A stretch of 64,000 nucleotides of DNA. Source: an uncultured Flavobacteriaceae bacterium. GTDB lineage: Bacteria; Bacteroidota; Bacteroidia; Flavobacteriales; Flavobacteriaceae. Both the position numbers and the translations under genes were made by a program. The stretch covers positions 124,001 to 188,000 of the forward strand of contig CANMSH010000007.1 of the NCBI GenBank assembly GCA_947500525.1, read 5' to 3'. The notes under the pieces are model-generated. The model was not told where the DNA came from. It did no database searches and saw only the letters and a list, made by a program, of their open reading frames with translations. Numbering within the stretch: position 1 is the first letter of the stretch; each line of letters begins with the position of its first letter. Positions 53,734-62,112 of this stretch are shown here, piece after piece.

Positions 53734-54456
53734 TTAATTGGTTTCTAACCATTCCCAACTTTGATCAAAGTACGTTTTTACAGACCTATCTAAAAATTGA
53801 GTATAATTATTATTTTCTTTTCGTTCTTTAGATAACCAAGCCATGGCATAGGCAATAATTTGTTCTGGCAAATAGCCTTGTGCGCTCGATTGCCATTGAA
53901 ACCCTTCGGCTGAAAATTCAAAACGAGAATTCCCAATGAAAATCCCAAATCCATAAGTAATGGCGGTTAAATCGGTCAATAGTTCGTCGTTCTCCTTAAT
54001 TCTTCTTTGTCCAAGAAGAACTTCATGTGCTAATTCATGTGATATGGTTGCTATTAATGAAATCGGATTTTTAAGTTGGCCTCTTTCAATTGAAATTTTC
54101 GTGCCCTTGCTATCTTTTTGAAATGTTCCTGCGGCACTTGACCATGACCCATTAATATCAGCCGGAGTTGTTAAAATATTTCCATTACTCATTTCAACGG
54201 GTGAATCAGAAAAGAATTTAAGTTTTATATTGACGTTTTTAATGTTCATGAGTTCCATTGTACGTTTGAGTACAAATTCAGCATCTTTTTCAGTACCATT
54301 AAAATCAATGTCGTAAAATTCTTTTGTTGGTGTAACCGTTTTCATTTTCATAAAATGATCTTCACCCAATTCATTACGTAACCAACTAAGGCTTTCTTCT
54401 AACCAAATTTTGTCTTCGGGTGTAATTGGCAATTTTTTCTTTTTCTTCCAGAACAT
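53734..54456 (-). CDS. Uncharacterised zincin (HELAH) protein
   Basis: A 240-residue cytoplasmic protein with the metal motif I-S-H-E-L-A-H-E (H140, E141, H144) and a downstream E-N-D-E-L-L-T-D-L (a Glu near 155-158 as possible third ligand), the gluzincin layout. The strand G-T-K-I-S-I-E precedes it. No named peptidase family was recognised; only the zincin core is clear. It lies 20 bp before the DUF6090 gene's end on the same strand. Confidence 0.7.
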   Translation of the reverse strand: MFWKKKKKLPITPEDKIWLEESLSWLRNELGEDHFMKMKTVTPTKEFYDIDFNGTEKDAEFVLKRTMELMNIKNVNIKLKFFSDSPVEMSNGNILTTPADINGSWSSAAGTFQKDSKGTKISIERGQLKNPISLIATISHELAHEVLLGQRRIKENDELLTDLTAITYGFGIFIGNSRFEFSAEGFQWQSSAQGYLPEQIIAYAMAWLSKERKENNNYTQFLDRSVKTYFDQSWEWLETN

Positions 54457-54476
54457 TGATATTATATATTTTTATG

Positions 54477-55178
54477 CTAAGGCATTAATTTCTTAACTAT
54501 AATAGAATCTACCTTTTGCATCTGATCTAAGGTATTTTTAAATTGCGTGGTGATCTCTTCCTCAATACCTAAGATGATCATAATATCGTTGCGAAACTCA
54601 AGAGATTTCAACATATCATAAGATTTTATATCAAGTGAATTGAAATCTACATCTCGTTTAAGGACATCGAAAAAGTATTGAATTTTAATATCTATCCCTT
54701 TCTCAGAAATTATTTGCATGGCATTTTGATAAGACAGAAGTGTTGCCAATTCTTTGTTAAGTTCTGAAGAGGTTGAATTATAAAGGTTGATATAATTGAT
54801 TAAATTACTTTGTGAAAAGGTGTAAGCGGTAGATCTGAAGATATCCGAAAGGTAATTTCGCAAACTATCTTTTTTCATTTCTAAATCTGTCGTTTTTAGA
54901 AACGAATTGAAATTTTGTAAAGTATTAGGCAAGTCATTTCTATAAGCAATATCTTGGTCCATTGATTTTAGATTAATGCCATTCTCTTCTTTTAACTTTT
55001 GTAATAATAGATGTTCATTGTTTAATACTTTGCGGTTTTCATTCCAATTATTGATGCCTAAAGCGATTAAAATACCGATTACGACAAGTATAATTTCACC
55101 TATTGCATATGTAAGATATTTACGGGTTTTACCCTCACTACTGACCTTATAGCGTAGTTTTCTAAAGAATTGTATCAT
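54477..55178 (-). CDS. DUF6090 membrane protein
   Basis: A 233-residue protein with the family N-terminus F-R-K-L-R-Y, then K-Y-L-T-Y-A-I-G-E-I-I-L-V-V-I-G-I as a single TM helix (about 26-42) and I-N-N-W-N-E. The rest is helical and soluble, probably periplasmic. The family is abundant in Flavobacteriia and has no known function. Confidence 0.82.
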   Translation of the reverse strand: MIQFFRKLRYKVSSEGKTRKYLTYAIGEIILVVIGILIALGINNWNENRKVLNNEHLLLQKLKEENGINLKSMDQDIAYRNDLPNTLQNFNSFLKTTDLEMKKDSLRNYLSDIFRSTAYTFSQSNLINYINLYNSTSSELNKELATLLSYQNAMQIISEKGIDIKIQYFFDVLKRDVDFNSLDIKSYDMLKSLEFRNDIMIILGIEEEITTQFKNTLDQMQKVDSIIVKKLMP

Positions 55179-55464
55179 TGATTTGGGGTTTCATATAATG
55201 ACATGCAACAATTCGAATATAATTCATTGCAGAAATTGGTATGATTGTTCAATCTACTCAAATGTAATTAATTCAAGTGACACAAGCAACAAGATATAAA
55301 GCTTTCAGTATTACAAGAGAACATATAAAAAGAATGTAGTTCACCTGTACTTTTCTAAAAAGATCAAGTTAAGCATTAAAGAAATCGCTCACCTCTTAAT
55401 ATGTACAAACGCAGGTACAGATGAATGGTATGATACATCTAAAAACAAGTACGCTCGTAGTGTT
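55179..55464. other. Intergenic region with a short unsupported open frame
   Basis: No gene is accepted. On the plus strand a frame without start codon stays open for about 57 codons (near 55310 to the TAG at 55480-55482), containing I-K-E-I-A-H-L-L; it runs into the end of the NHL gene. It may be chance or a decayed remnant. The rest has no clear signal. Confidence 0.35.
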
Positions 55465-56421
55465 TTACTTTTTTTGAATTAGTTTTTGTACTCTCCAATT
55501 GATAACTTCGGTAACATAGATATCACCATTAAGATCAACAGCTACACCATGTGCCGCTCGAAAATTACCTTGAGATTGTCCGGGTGTTCCATACGAACCT
55601 AGTATCTTACCTTTCAAATTTAGTTTATGAAGAACTTCTTTGTTGCCATCAGTCAAGTAGATGTTTTTTTTGTTTTTCGACAAGACAAGCCCCCATGGTG
55701 TTCCCAAATGTGTCCATGATTCAATAAACTTTCCATCGGCAGAAAATACTTGAATTCGTTTATTATGACGATCTGCTACATACACTTTTCCTTGGTCGTC
55801 TACAACGATATTGTGAGGGTTATTAAATTGGCCTTCCTTTGTTCCTGATTCTCCCCAAGTTTTAATGAAATTTCCGTTTTTGTCAAGTTTCACCACACGA
55901 GAATTGCCGTAGCCATCGGCAATATAAATATCGCCATTTTTTCCAAAAGCGATATCTGCAGGTTTAAAGAACAAGGTCATTTTTCGTTGTTCATCAAAAA
56001 GACCAGAAGTCTTTTTTTGACCTAATATTAGTTTTATTTGTCCTTTAGGATTAATTTTTATCACCTGATGTAACTCAAGATCAGTCACCCAGATATTATC
56101 TTGTGCATCAACTCTTACGCCATGCGGTCCTAAAAGAATACCCGGAATCAATTCGCGTACATATTGCCCTTTCGCATCATACTCTACCAGTTTTTCAGGA
56201 CCAGAACTGGTTATAAAAACATGATTATGAGAATTTACTGCCACGCCTGTTGGCGTTGAAATTGACGCATGTCCCGGAACAGAAATAAAATCTAAATCTG
56301 ATGTTAATTCTAAGTTTTGCCCTTGCACATTAGAGTGTGTAAGGATTAAAATTACGGACACTATGAAGCCTTTAAAGCGCTGCATCATGGTTTGTTTTCT
56401 AAAGTGATATTTCTTTTTCAT
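55465..56421 (-). CDS. Exported NHL-repeat beta-propeller protein
   Basis: A 318-residue protein with signal peptide (F-K-G-F-I-V-S-V-I-L-I-L-T-H-S-N-V-Q-G-Q). NHL repeats run through residues ~50-315, each with a pattern such as P-x-G-V-A-V-N and D-x-x-x-x-R-V/I-x-K (D-I-Y-I-A-D-G-Y-G-N-S-R-V, K-V-Y-V-A-D-R-H-N-K-R-I), forming a six-bladed propeller. Its start overlaps the dehydrogenase stop by four bases (ATGA), so it is the third gene of the operon. Confidence 0.88.
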   Translation of the reverse strand: MKKKYHFRKQTMMQRFKGFIVSVILILTHSNVQGQNLELTSDLDFISVPGHASISTPTGVAVNSHNHVFITSSGPEKLVEYDAKGQYVRELIPGILLGPHGVRVDAQDNIWVTDLELHQVIKINPKGQIKLILGQKKTSGLFDEQRKMTLFFKPADIAFGKNGDIYIADGYGNSRVVKLDKNGNFIKTWGESGTKEGQFNNPHNIVVDDQGKVYVADRHNKRIQVFSADGKFIESWTHLGTPWGLVLSKNKKNIYLTDGNKEVLHKLNLKGKILGSYGTPGQSQGNFRAAHGVAVDLNGDIYVTEVINWRVQKLIQKK

Positions 56422-58127
56422 TTACGCTGTGCTTTTACTTCCTCAGGCGTCACGGCGTCGAAATCATTTCCGAAACTGCTTCGTACATAGGTTAAAACAT
56501 CTGCAATGTCTTGATTGCTCAAAAAGTCATGAGGTGCCATGATATTTCTGTAATCTTCACCATCTACCTTTTCACCTTTCATACCATTTAAAATAACCCC
56601 AATCAATCTATTTTTATCTCCGCTTACCCAATCAGTTCCTACGAGCGGAGGGTTCATTCCTTGAACACCTTTACCATCAGATTGATGGCATGCAAGACAG
56701 TATTTAGTATATACTTTCTTACCATTAGAGCTAACAGCATCATTTTCTTTACTACTATTATTCGTAGCCGCATGTAAGTCTTGTGGCTGCTCTACAGTGG
56801 CTAAGTCTTTAGTTTGATCTGAATTTTCGCCGTAGTACATTACTTTCCATATTTTGCCGGTAGTAGAAGAGGTTACATATAGCGCACCATCAGGTCCCTG
56901 CGCTAATCCCATCGGTCTATGTTTCGCGTCAGCAGGGTTCATTACTTCGTCCATTCCTGCGAAACCATCAGCAAAAACTTCCCAATTGCCAGTCGGCTTT
57001 CCGTTCTTAAAAGGCACAAAAGCTACGAAAAAGCCGGCTTGAGGCAATGGCGCCCTGTTCCACGAGCCATGAAATGCTATAAAAGCTCCATTTTTATATT
57101 TTTCAGGAAATAGATCTCCTGTGTAAAAAAGCAAGTCGTTTGGTGCCATGTGACCTCCAAAAGTAAGTATTGGATCTTTGAGGTCGGCACAGCGTCCGAC
57201 TTTTTTAGCATCTCCGCCATATTCAGGGGCTAGGAGTTTTTTACCTTGAAATTGATCATAATAACAATAAGGCCATCCGAAGTCGTCATCTTGGTCTATC
57301 TCAAGGAATTCTTCTGCGGGTAATTGTTCATTGTCTGCATTTGTATAATACTCAGGCCAGAGTTGGTTTAACTGATCTCTACCGTGTTGCATTGCAAATA
57401 ATTTATTTACGTTGAAATTCCAATCTAAGCCCATGGCGTTTCTAATACCTAAAGCATAATGATACCCGTCTTTTCCATGAACCTGACCTGGTTTTTCGGC
57501 ATTAAATCTCCAAATTCCAGCTTGAATTTCTCTTTGTGGACATGGATCTATACCTTTAGATCCAGGACTTCTTGCAATCTCTTGACAAGCATTAGAAGGT
57601 GAACCTACCGTTACATAAATGTTATTTTCGCCATCGAATGTGAATGGTTTAGACCAGTGATCCGTTTGTTCTGGAAACCCAGTGATAATCAGTTCTCTTT
57701 CCGAAGTAGGAAGTAATTGGTCAGGATCAAGCTTGTATCTAAATACTTCTCGGGGTGATGAAGCGTATAAATAGTTATTATGAATATCTATTCCTGTTCC
57801 GATAAAGTCAGCAAATAATTCAGTTTTATCAGATACACCATCATTATTACTATCTCTAAGGGCTACAATTCCCATAGAATCTTTAAATTTTTGTAACTTA
57901 ACATATACATCGCCATTGTCTCTAACTACTAAATGCCTGGCTGATTTGCCAACACCTTCATGAAAAACTGTTGCACCGAAATCTTTGGGTAGTAGAATTC
58001 CACCATTATCCAAACTCGGATTCGGAAGGGCGATTACATCATTTACTTTTTTATTCTTATCACTCGCGCAGGCAGCAATTAGTATTAAAAGAATGCAGGC
58101 GAGATATTGGAAATTAATATTTTTCAT
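56418..58127 (-). CDS. Quinoprotein sugar dehydrogenase-like lipoprotein with C-terminal cytochrome c
   Basis: A 569-residue lipoprotein (signal I-L-I-A-A-C-A, Cys20). Residues ~30-440 follow the soluble glucose/sorbosone dehydrogenase propeller (D-F-G-A-T-V-F, N-N-Y-L-Y-A, Y-V-T-V-G-S-P-S, G-I-R-N-A-M-G-L-D-W, F-I-A-F-H-G-S-W-N-R, P-M-G-L-A-Q-G-P-D-G-A-L-Y). Residues ~470-560 are a cytochrome c with Y-C-L-A-C-H and a later M-A-P-H. It likely oxidises sugar or alcohol groups with PQQ and passes electrons to the haem. PQQ-binding specificity is inferred. Confidence 0.87.
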   Translation of the reverse strand: MKNINFQYLACILLILIAACASDKNKKVNDVIALPNPSLDNGGILLPKDFGATVFHEGVGKSARHLVVRDNGDVYVKLQKFKDSMGIVALRDSNNDGVSDKTELFADFIGTGIDIHNNYLYASSPREVFRYKLDPDQLLPTSERELIITGFPEQTDHWSKPFTFDGENNIYVTVGSPSNACQEIARSPGSKGIDPCPQREIQAGIWRFNAEKPGQVHGKDGYHYALGIRNAMGLDWNFNVNKLFAMQHGRDQLNQLWPEYYTNADNEQLPAEEFLEIDQDDDFGWPYCYYDQFQGKKLLAPEYGGDAKKVGRCADLKDPILTFGGHMAPNDLLFYTGDLFPEKYKNGAFIAFHGSWNRAPLPQAGFFVAFVPFKNGKPTGNWEVFADGFAGMDEVMNPADAKHRPMGLAQGPDGALYVTSSTTGKIWKVMYYGENSDQTKDLATVEQPQDLHAATNNSSKENDAVSSNGKKVYTKYCLACHQSDGKGVQGMNPPLVGTDWVSGDKNRLIGVILNGMKGEKVDGEDYRNIMAPHDFLSNQDIADVLTYVRSSFGNDFDAVTPEEVKAQRK

Positions 58128-58140
58128 TTTTAAAATATGT

Positions 58141-59265
58141 TTAGCGAGTTTCGTTAATTGCGGTTTCAGTTGCTTCAGTTGTTTCTTCGTCCTCTTTGGT
58201 GGGCTTTCCTCTCCACCATGTAGCCAAAGATGAACCTGTAATATTCATCATCGGACCAAAAACTGCTGGAGCAAGTCCCATGGTAGCTACTCTTCCCATC
58301 TCTAATGCAATTCCAGACGCAAGTCCTGCATTTTGCATACCTACTTCAAACGCTATGGTTCTTGATGATCTTTGATCCATACCAGATAGTCTACAAATAT
58401 TATATCCAAGTAAGTATCCAAACGAGTTGTGAATTAAAACCACACCTATTAATGTCAATCCAATAGTGAGTAATGAGTCACGTCCGGCCGCTGTAATTAC
58501 GGTAATGATAATGGCAATTCCGGCCATTGATATAACTGGCATCGCCTTATCCAACCATGGAAACTTTCCGTGAAAAAATCTGTTAAACATGAGTCCTGCA
58601 ATAATTGGAAGAATTACCATTTTAAGAATACTGAATAGCATACTCACGAAATCAATGGGTACCAATTGATTCGCCAATAGTTTCATAAGAAAAGGAGTTA
58701 GTATTGGTGATAAGAGGGTTGCAACGGCCGTTAGTGTTAAAGAGAGCGCTAGATTAGCTTTGGATATGTAGGACATCACATTTGAAGCCAGACCACTAGG
58801 AGAACAACCTACCAAAATAATACCTGCCGCAATTTCTGGAGGAAGCCCTGAAAGATAGGCCAAACCATAACCAATTATTGGCATAATGGTAAACTGACAA
58901 AGGATTCCGATAAGGACACCTTTAGGCATTTTTATAACACCCTTGAAATCGCTTATACTCATAGAAGTACCCATACCAAACATTATGATCATTAGAAGGG
59001 GTACGATTAGCCCTTTAAGATTAAATCCACCTATTTCAGTAAAGAGAGATGGATAATACATTGCGGCAGACACGGCTGCAAATATGAGTACCGTAAAAGA
59101 AAAACCTTTTAAAAAATGATGTGAACGGATGGCAAATGCAATGGCCAGAAAGAATGTGACTAATGGTATCCCAATATCAGCTCCGTGTCCAAGGAGAGAC
59201 ATTACAAGAGATGTAACCCCTAATACAGCACTTAGGGCATATGAAATTTTATGAGCGATGTTCAT
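58141..59265 (-). CDS. Bile acid:sodium symporter (BASS) family transporter
   Basis: A 374-residue membrane protein with about ten helices and BASS features: M-F-G-M-G-T-S-M-S, G-C-S-P-S-G-L-A-S-N-V-M, a conserved E-V-G-M-Q-N-A-G-L-A and F-G-P-M-M-N. The family imports organic anions or exports metalloids with sodium. As the first gene of an operon with a quinoprotein dehydrogenase and an NHL protein, it may carry their substrate or product. The GTATAC repeats lie just upstream. Confidence 0.9.
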   Translation of the reverse strand: MNIAHKISYALSAVLGVTSLVMSLLGHGADIGIPLVTFFLAIAFAIRSHHFLKGFSFTVLIFAAVSAAMYYPSLFTEIGGFNLKGLIVPLLMIIMFGMGTSMSISDFKGVIKMPKGVLIGILCQFTIMPIIGYGLAYLSGLPPEIAAGIILVGCSPSGLASNVMSYISKANLALSLTLTAVATLLSPILTPFLMKLLANQLVPIDFVSMLFSILKMVILPIIAGLMFNRFFHGKFPWLDKAMPVISMAGIAIIITVITAAGRDSLLTIGLTLIGVVLIHNSFGYLLGYNICRLSGMDQRSSRTIAFEVGMQNAGLASGIALEMGRVATMGLAPAVFGPMMNITGSSLATWWRGKPTKEDEETTEATETAINETR

Positions 59266-59284
59266 TTTTAAGTTTAATTGTTAG

Positions 59285-59319
59285 GTATACGGTATACGAT
59301 TCTTGTATACGGTATACGA
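59285..59319. repeat. Tandem GTATACGGTATACGA operator-like repeat
   Basis: The 15-bp sequence GTATACGGTATACGA occurs at 59285-59299 and again at 59305-59319, a 20-bp offset. Each copy is a near-palindrome of two GTATAC half-sites around one base. They lie 20-54 bp before the transporter ATG, between a TAGTTTCG (-7-like) sequence and the gene, a position that suits a repressor. No regulator gene is adjacent. Confidence 0.7.
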
Positions 59320-59442
59320 AACTAGATAAAATTATTAGTTTCTCCAAAAAAATGTATCAACTAAAAACGATATGTCTAAAATAATTGTCGCCTTTCGTCG
59401 TCGCTCGTTGACTTTCGTCAAGATTAAGAATATCTAAAAAAT

Positions 59443-60408
59443 TTACTTGTTTTTTATTTTCTCTCCTTTAATGGGTGAGTAATTTGATTTTAATTTACCA
59501 TTTACGAGAATTTTAGAAAAATATGCCTTTGCACCAGTTGCTTTGTTCATATCTTCTACATTTTGTATGTGGAAATGTAAATGTGCTTCTGAAGAATTGC
59601 CCGAATTTCCACAAAGTCCTAATAAGTCTCCTTGTTTTACTTTTTGTCCTTCTTTAACAACCACAGAATGTTGCTTGAAATGAGCAAAGTACAAGAATTC
59701 ATTATTTTTTGTTTTCAAAATCACAGTATTGCCAGGTATATAAATAGGGTTTAATTCTCCTGGAATATTATCTTTAATACCATCTACAGCGAGCACTACT
59801 TCAGCGTCACAAGGGGCGATCAATTCTTTTCCAAAAACATAATAATCCTCGTTTGTTTTGCCGTTGGTTTTAAATGATTTTCCATTTGCATCAGTAATGA
59901 CAAGATCGAAAGCATTTTTTTGCGCTTCACTTTCTACATGGTAATTAAGTTCTTTGGTATCTCCTCCCCAAACGACTGTCCACTCGTCTTTAAAGGGTAA
60001 TATCAAAGCTGTTTTATTTTTTTCAAGTTTTGCCAAACCACTTTCTTTAAATGGCTTAATGAATAAACCATTTATCTTCCCTTTTTGGTCTAAGGAGATA
60101 TTTAAAGAAAAAAGAGCGCGTTCAAAATTAGTTTTATACGTAGCATAGGTTCCATTTTCATATGTTACGAATTCTCTTTTTACAATTTTTCCTGCCTGCG
60201 CCTGAAGTCCTTTTAGGAACTCGGTAGTTTTGTCAATGGGCAAAGCAGCCTGCATTTCAGGTGAAAACAAATCAAAAATTTGCTGAAATCTATCTGAATT
60301 GTAATATGATTCGAACTTTTCAGATACCTCTTTAGAAGCAATTTTTTCACTTTGACCGAAGGTCAAAAAGGGAACTAAAATTAATAATGTAACACTTATG
60401 TTTTTCAT
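59443..60408 (-). CDS. Exported M23-family peptidase-like protein with DUF3887-like N-terminal region
   Basis: A 321-residue protein with signal peptide (I-S-V-T-L-L-I-L-V-P-F-L-T-F-G-Q). Residues ~20-115 form a DUF3887-like domain. The C-terminal domain (about 145-310) is M23/LytM-like, with G-N-S-G-N-S-S-E-A-H-L-H-F-H (H277 and H279 near the zinc site) and V-K-Q-G-D-L-L-G. The first zinc motif, normally H-x-x-x-D, reads K-N-A-F-D (164-168), with a nearby H157. Peptidoglycan hydrolase activity is therefore uncertain. Confidence 0.85.
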   Translation of the reverse strand: MKNISVTLLILVPFLTFGQSEKIASKEVSEKFESYYNSDRFQQIFDLFSPEMQAALPIDKTTEFLKGLQAQAGKIVKREFVTYENGTYATYKTNFERALFSLNISLDQKGKINGLFIKPFKESGLAKLEKNKTALILPFKDEWTVVWGGDTKELNYHVESEAQKNAFDLVITDANGKSFKTNGKTNEDYYVFGKELIAPCDAEVVLAVDGIKDNIPGELNPIYIPGNTVILKTKNNEFLYFAHFKQHSVVVKEGQKVKQGDLLGLCGNSGNSSEAHLHFHIQNVEDMNKATGAKAYFSKILVNGKLKSNYSPIKGEKIKNK

Positions 60409-60578
60409 CAGTAGCGATTTTGCTATTTGACTCAACCTGCACCTTTTTGTTACACTACTTTTGCAAATTCCTTGTAATATTTTAATAAATCGTCTTCTAC
60501 TTTAATTTTTCAGGAGGCGTGCACAAGGACTTATAAAGATGAGTTTCAAGAAAAATGTCTTATTGCTCGGCTAATCTT

Positions 60579-61142
60579 TTATTTGATAACTGTTGCGATG
60601 TTGGGATATAAATTTTCAGTCTCTCCACTTTTAGTCTTCAAAGCGAAAATTATTGGTAACACTATATTCATTGAGTATAAAGCAATAAAAATATAAAGTA
60701 ATATTGAACTATATGTATAATGCATGATTTTAGCAACAGCGAATGCTGTAAGAAACAAAAAGGCTACTATTGACCATATGATTTGAAAGTTAAGTAGGTT
60801 TGCTCCTATTTTTTTAAGTCCTATTATTTTATCTTTTTTATTGACCCATAAAATAAGAGGGATAATTATATTCCCAATAGGAATTGCTAAAAAAGTAATG
60901 ACCGAAAGATGAAATAGTACAAGGTAACTTTTGTCAATTTGCTTTCCATAATCTAAAATGTCTTCTGTATTTATTTCGAGGACTTCGCATAGTAAGATTA
61001 AGGTTTTTCCACGCGGTTCACTTTCGTTATTTTCAATTCTTTGAATTGTTCTTAAATTTACTTTGGCGGCTTCAGCTAGTTCTTCTTGAGAAAACCCTTT
61101 TAACTTTCTTATGTGTTTAATTTTTACTCCAATTTCATTCAT
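60579..61142 (-). CDS. XRE-family regulator with C-terminal membrane domain
   Basis: A 187-residue protein with an XRE-type HTH at residues 5-60 (I-R-K-L-K-G-F-S-Q-E-E-L-A and L-R-T-I-Q-R-I-E-N-N-E-S) and four hydrophobic segments from residue 70 on, like DUF4870-type membrane domains. Such one-component membrane regulators may sense envelope or lipid state. No neighbour shares its operon. Confidence 0.88.
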   Translation of the reverse strand: MNEIGVKIKHIRKLKGFSQEELAEAAKVNLRTIQRIENNESEPRGKTLILLCEVLEINTEDILDYGKQIDKSYLVLFHLSVITFLAIPIGNIIIPLILWVNKKDKIIGLKKIGANLLNFQIIWSIVAFLFLTAFAVAKIMHYTYSSILLYIFIALYSMNIVLPIIFALKTKSGETENLYPNIATVIK

Positions 61143-61277
61143 AATTAAATTTGTTTATTGTTTTGACAAAACTACTTATGAATCTATACTTTTGGTTGCG
61201 GTTTATTTGCGACATTTTTACGACATTTTTGTCAATAGGTTTATTTTAATGTTCGATTAAAGTTAATAATATATACA

Positions 61278-61841
61278 TTATTGTTTGCTTTCTTTTTTCT
61301 GTTGTTCCTTGAGCTTTGCTTCCAAATAATTAGTGGTGTTTAAATATTCTTCCTTTAGGTTTCGAAGATATTTTAACACTTGACCATGAGTTTTATAGTT
61401 TGGGTCAAGACAGTCATTTATTGCTGAATCGGTAACTGTGAGCCCTAAATACCATTTTCCTAACCGTGATACATGCGCTTCTTGCAACAAAGAATCATTA
61501 CCGTTAGATTCTCGCTTCGCATCAATTACTACTGGAACCAAATTTACCGTTTTCGACGAACGTTCAATCTCATGAAAGGATAGAAAGTAATTTTGATTCT
61601 CAATTTTAACAGGAACGTTAAACGCTACATTGTTTTCTTTTTGGTCATATTTGGTATTGATAAAATTATAAAATTCATTTGCGTCTTTGGGATCCTCAAA
61701 AATGAACATATGATTTCTTGGGAGGCTTTTCTTAAATTTTTTGCCAATCATCACGGTATCACCTTTTATAGTTGGTGCTGTCTTTAACGGGATACAGGAA
61801 AAAAAAGAAAGAAATATGAGGATTACGAATAGTTGTTTCAT
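61278..61841 (-). CDS. Lipoprotein of unknown function
   Basis: A 187-residue protein with a lipoprotein signal (L-S-F-F-S-C, Cys16). The mature part has no domain that I recognise; W-Y-L-G-L-T-V and a Lys/Glu-rich C-terminal helix (E-A-K-L-K-E-Q-Q-K-K-E) are visible. It is flanked by intergenic regions and appears monocistronic. The start was set at the ATG before the signal peptide; a TTG ten codons upstream is less likely. Confidence 0.65.
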   Translation of the reverse strand: MKQLFVILIFLSFFSCIPLKTAPTIKGDTVMIGKKFKKSLPRNHMFIFEDPKDANEFYNFINTKYDQKENNVAFNVPVKIENQNYFLSFHEIERSSKTVNLVPVVIDAKRESNGNDSLLQEAHVSRLGKWYLGLTVTDSAINDCLDPNYKTHGQVLKYLRNLKEEYLNTTNYLEAKLKEQQKKESKQ

Positions 61842-62026
61842 AGGGTTTATTTTTTTAGGTGAAAGTAGCAAACATTATGCCAACGACATTATACAACAAA
61901 GACTAAGTGGAAACAAAAAAAAAGGTTATCAATATTTTATAAATAATCTTGATCAGTTGAATGTCTTGGTGATAAATGAGTAAGATGTATTTGTCAATCC
62001 ATCTTATTTAGCACTTTATTGCTCAT

Positions 62027-62069
62027 AAAAAATCCTTCCTCAAACTATGAAAGTCTAAAGAAGGATTTT
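62027..62069 (-). terminator. Terminator of the GH13 gene
   Basis: On the minus strand AAAATCCTTC and GAAGGATTTT form a 10-bp stem with a 21-nt loop, followed by a run of six Ts (stem 62069-62029, T run to 62027), 44 bp after the GH13 stop. Confidence 0.75.
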
Positions 62070-62112
62070 GATACTAATTTATGGTGTTTATGTGTACCTT
62101 AGTTCTTAAATT

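Noticed and set aside
55310..55482. About 57 open codons on the plus strand containing I-K-E-I-A-H-L-L
   Set aside because: There is no start codon, it overlaps the end of the opposing NHL gene, and no family was recognised. A decayed gene cannot be excluded.
59380..59430. Small hairpin TTGAC-GAAA-GTCAA on the minus strand after the M23-like gene
   Set aside because: The stem is short, there is no T run, and the surrounding CGTCG-rich text gives no clear terminator.
61741..61983. 80-codon plus-strand frame across the start of a lipoprotein gene
   Set aside because: Its first half is antisense to the lipoprotein signal peptide. The second half (K-G-Y-Q-Y-F) is intergenic but has no own start or known domain.
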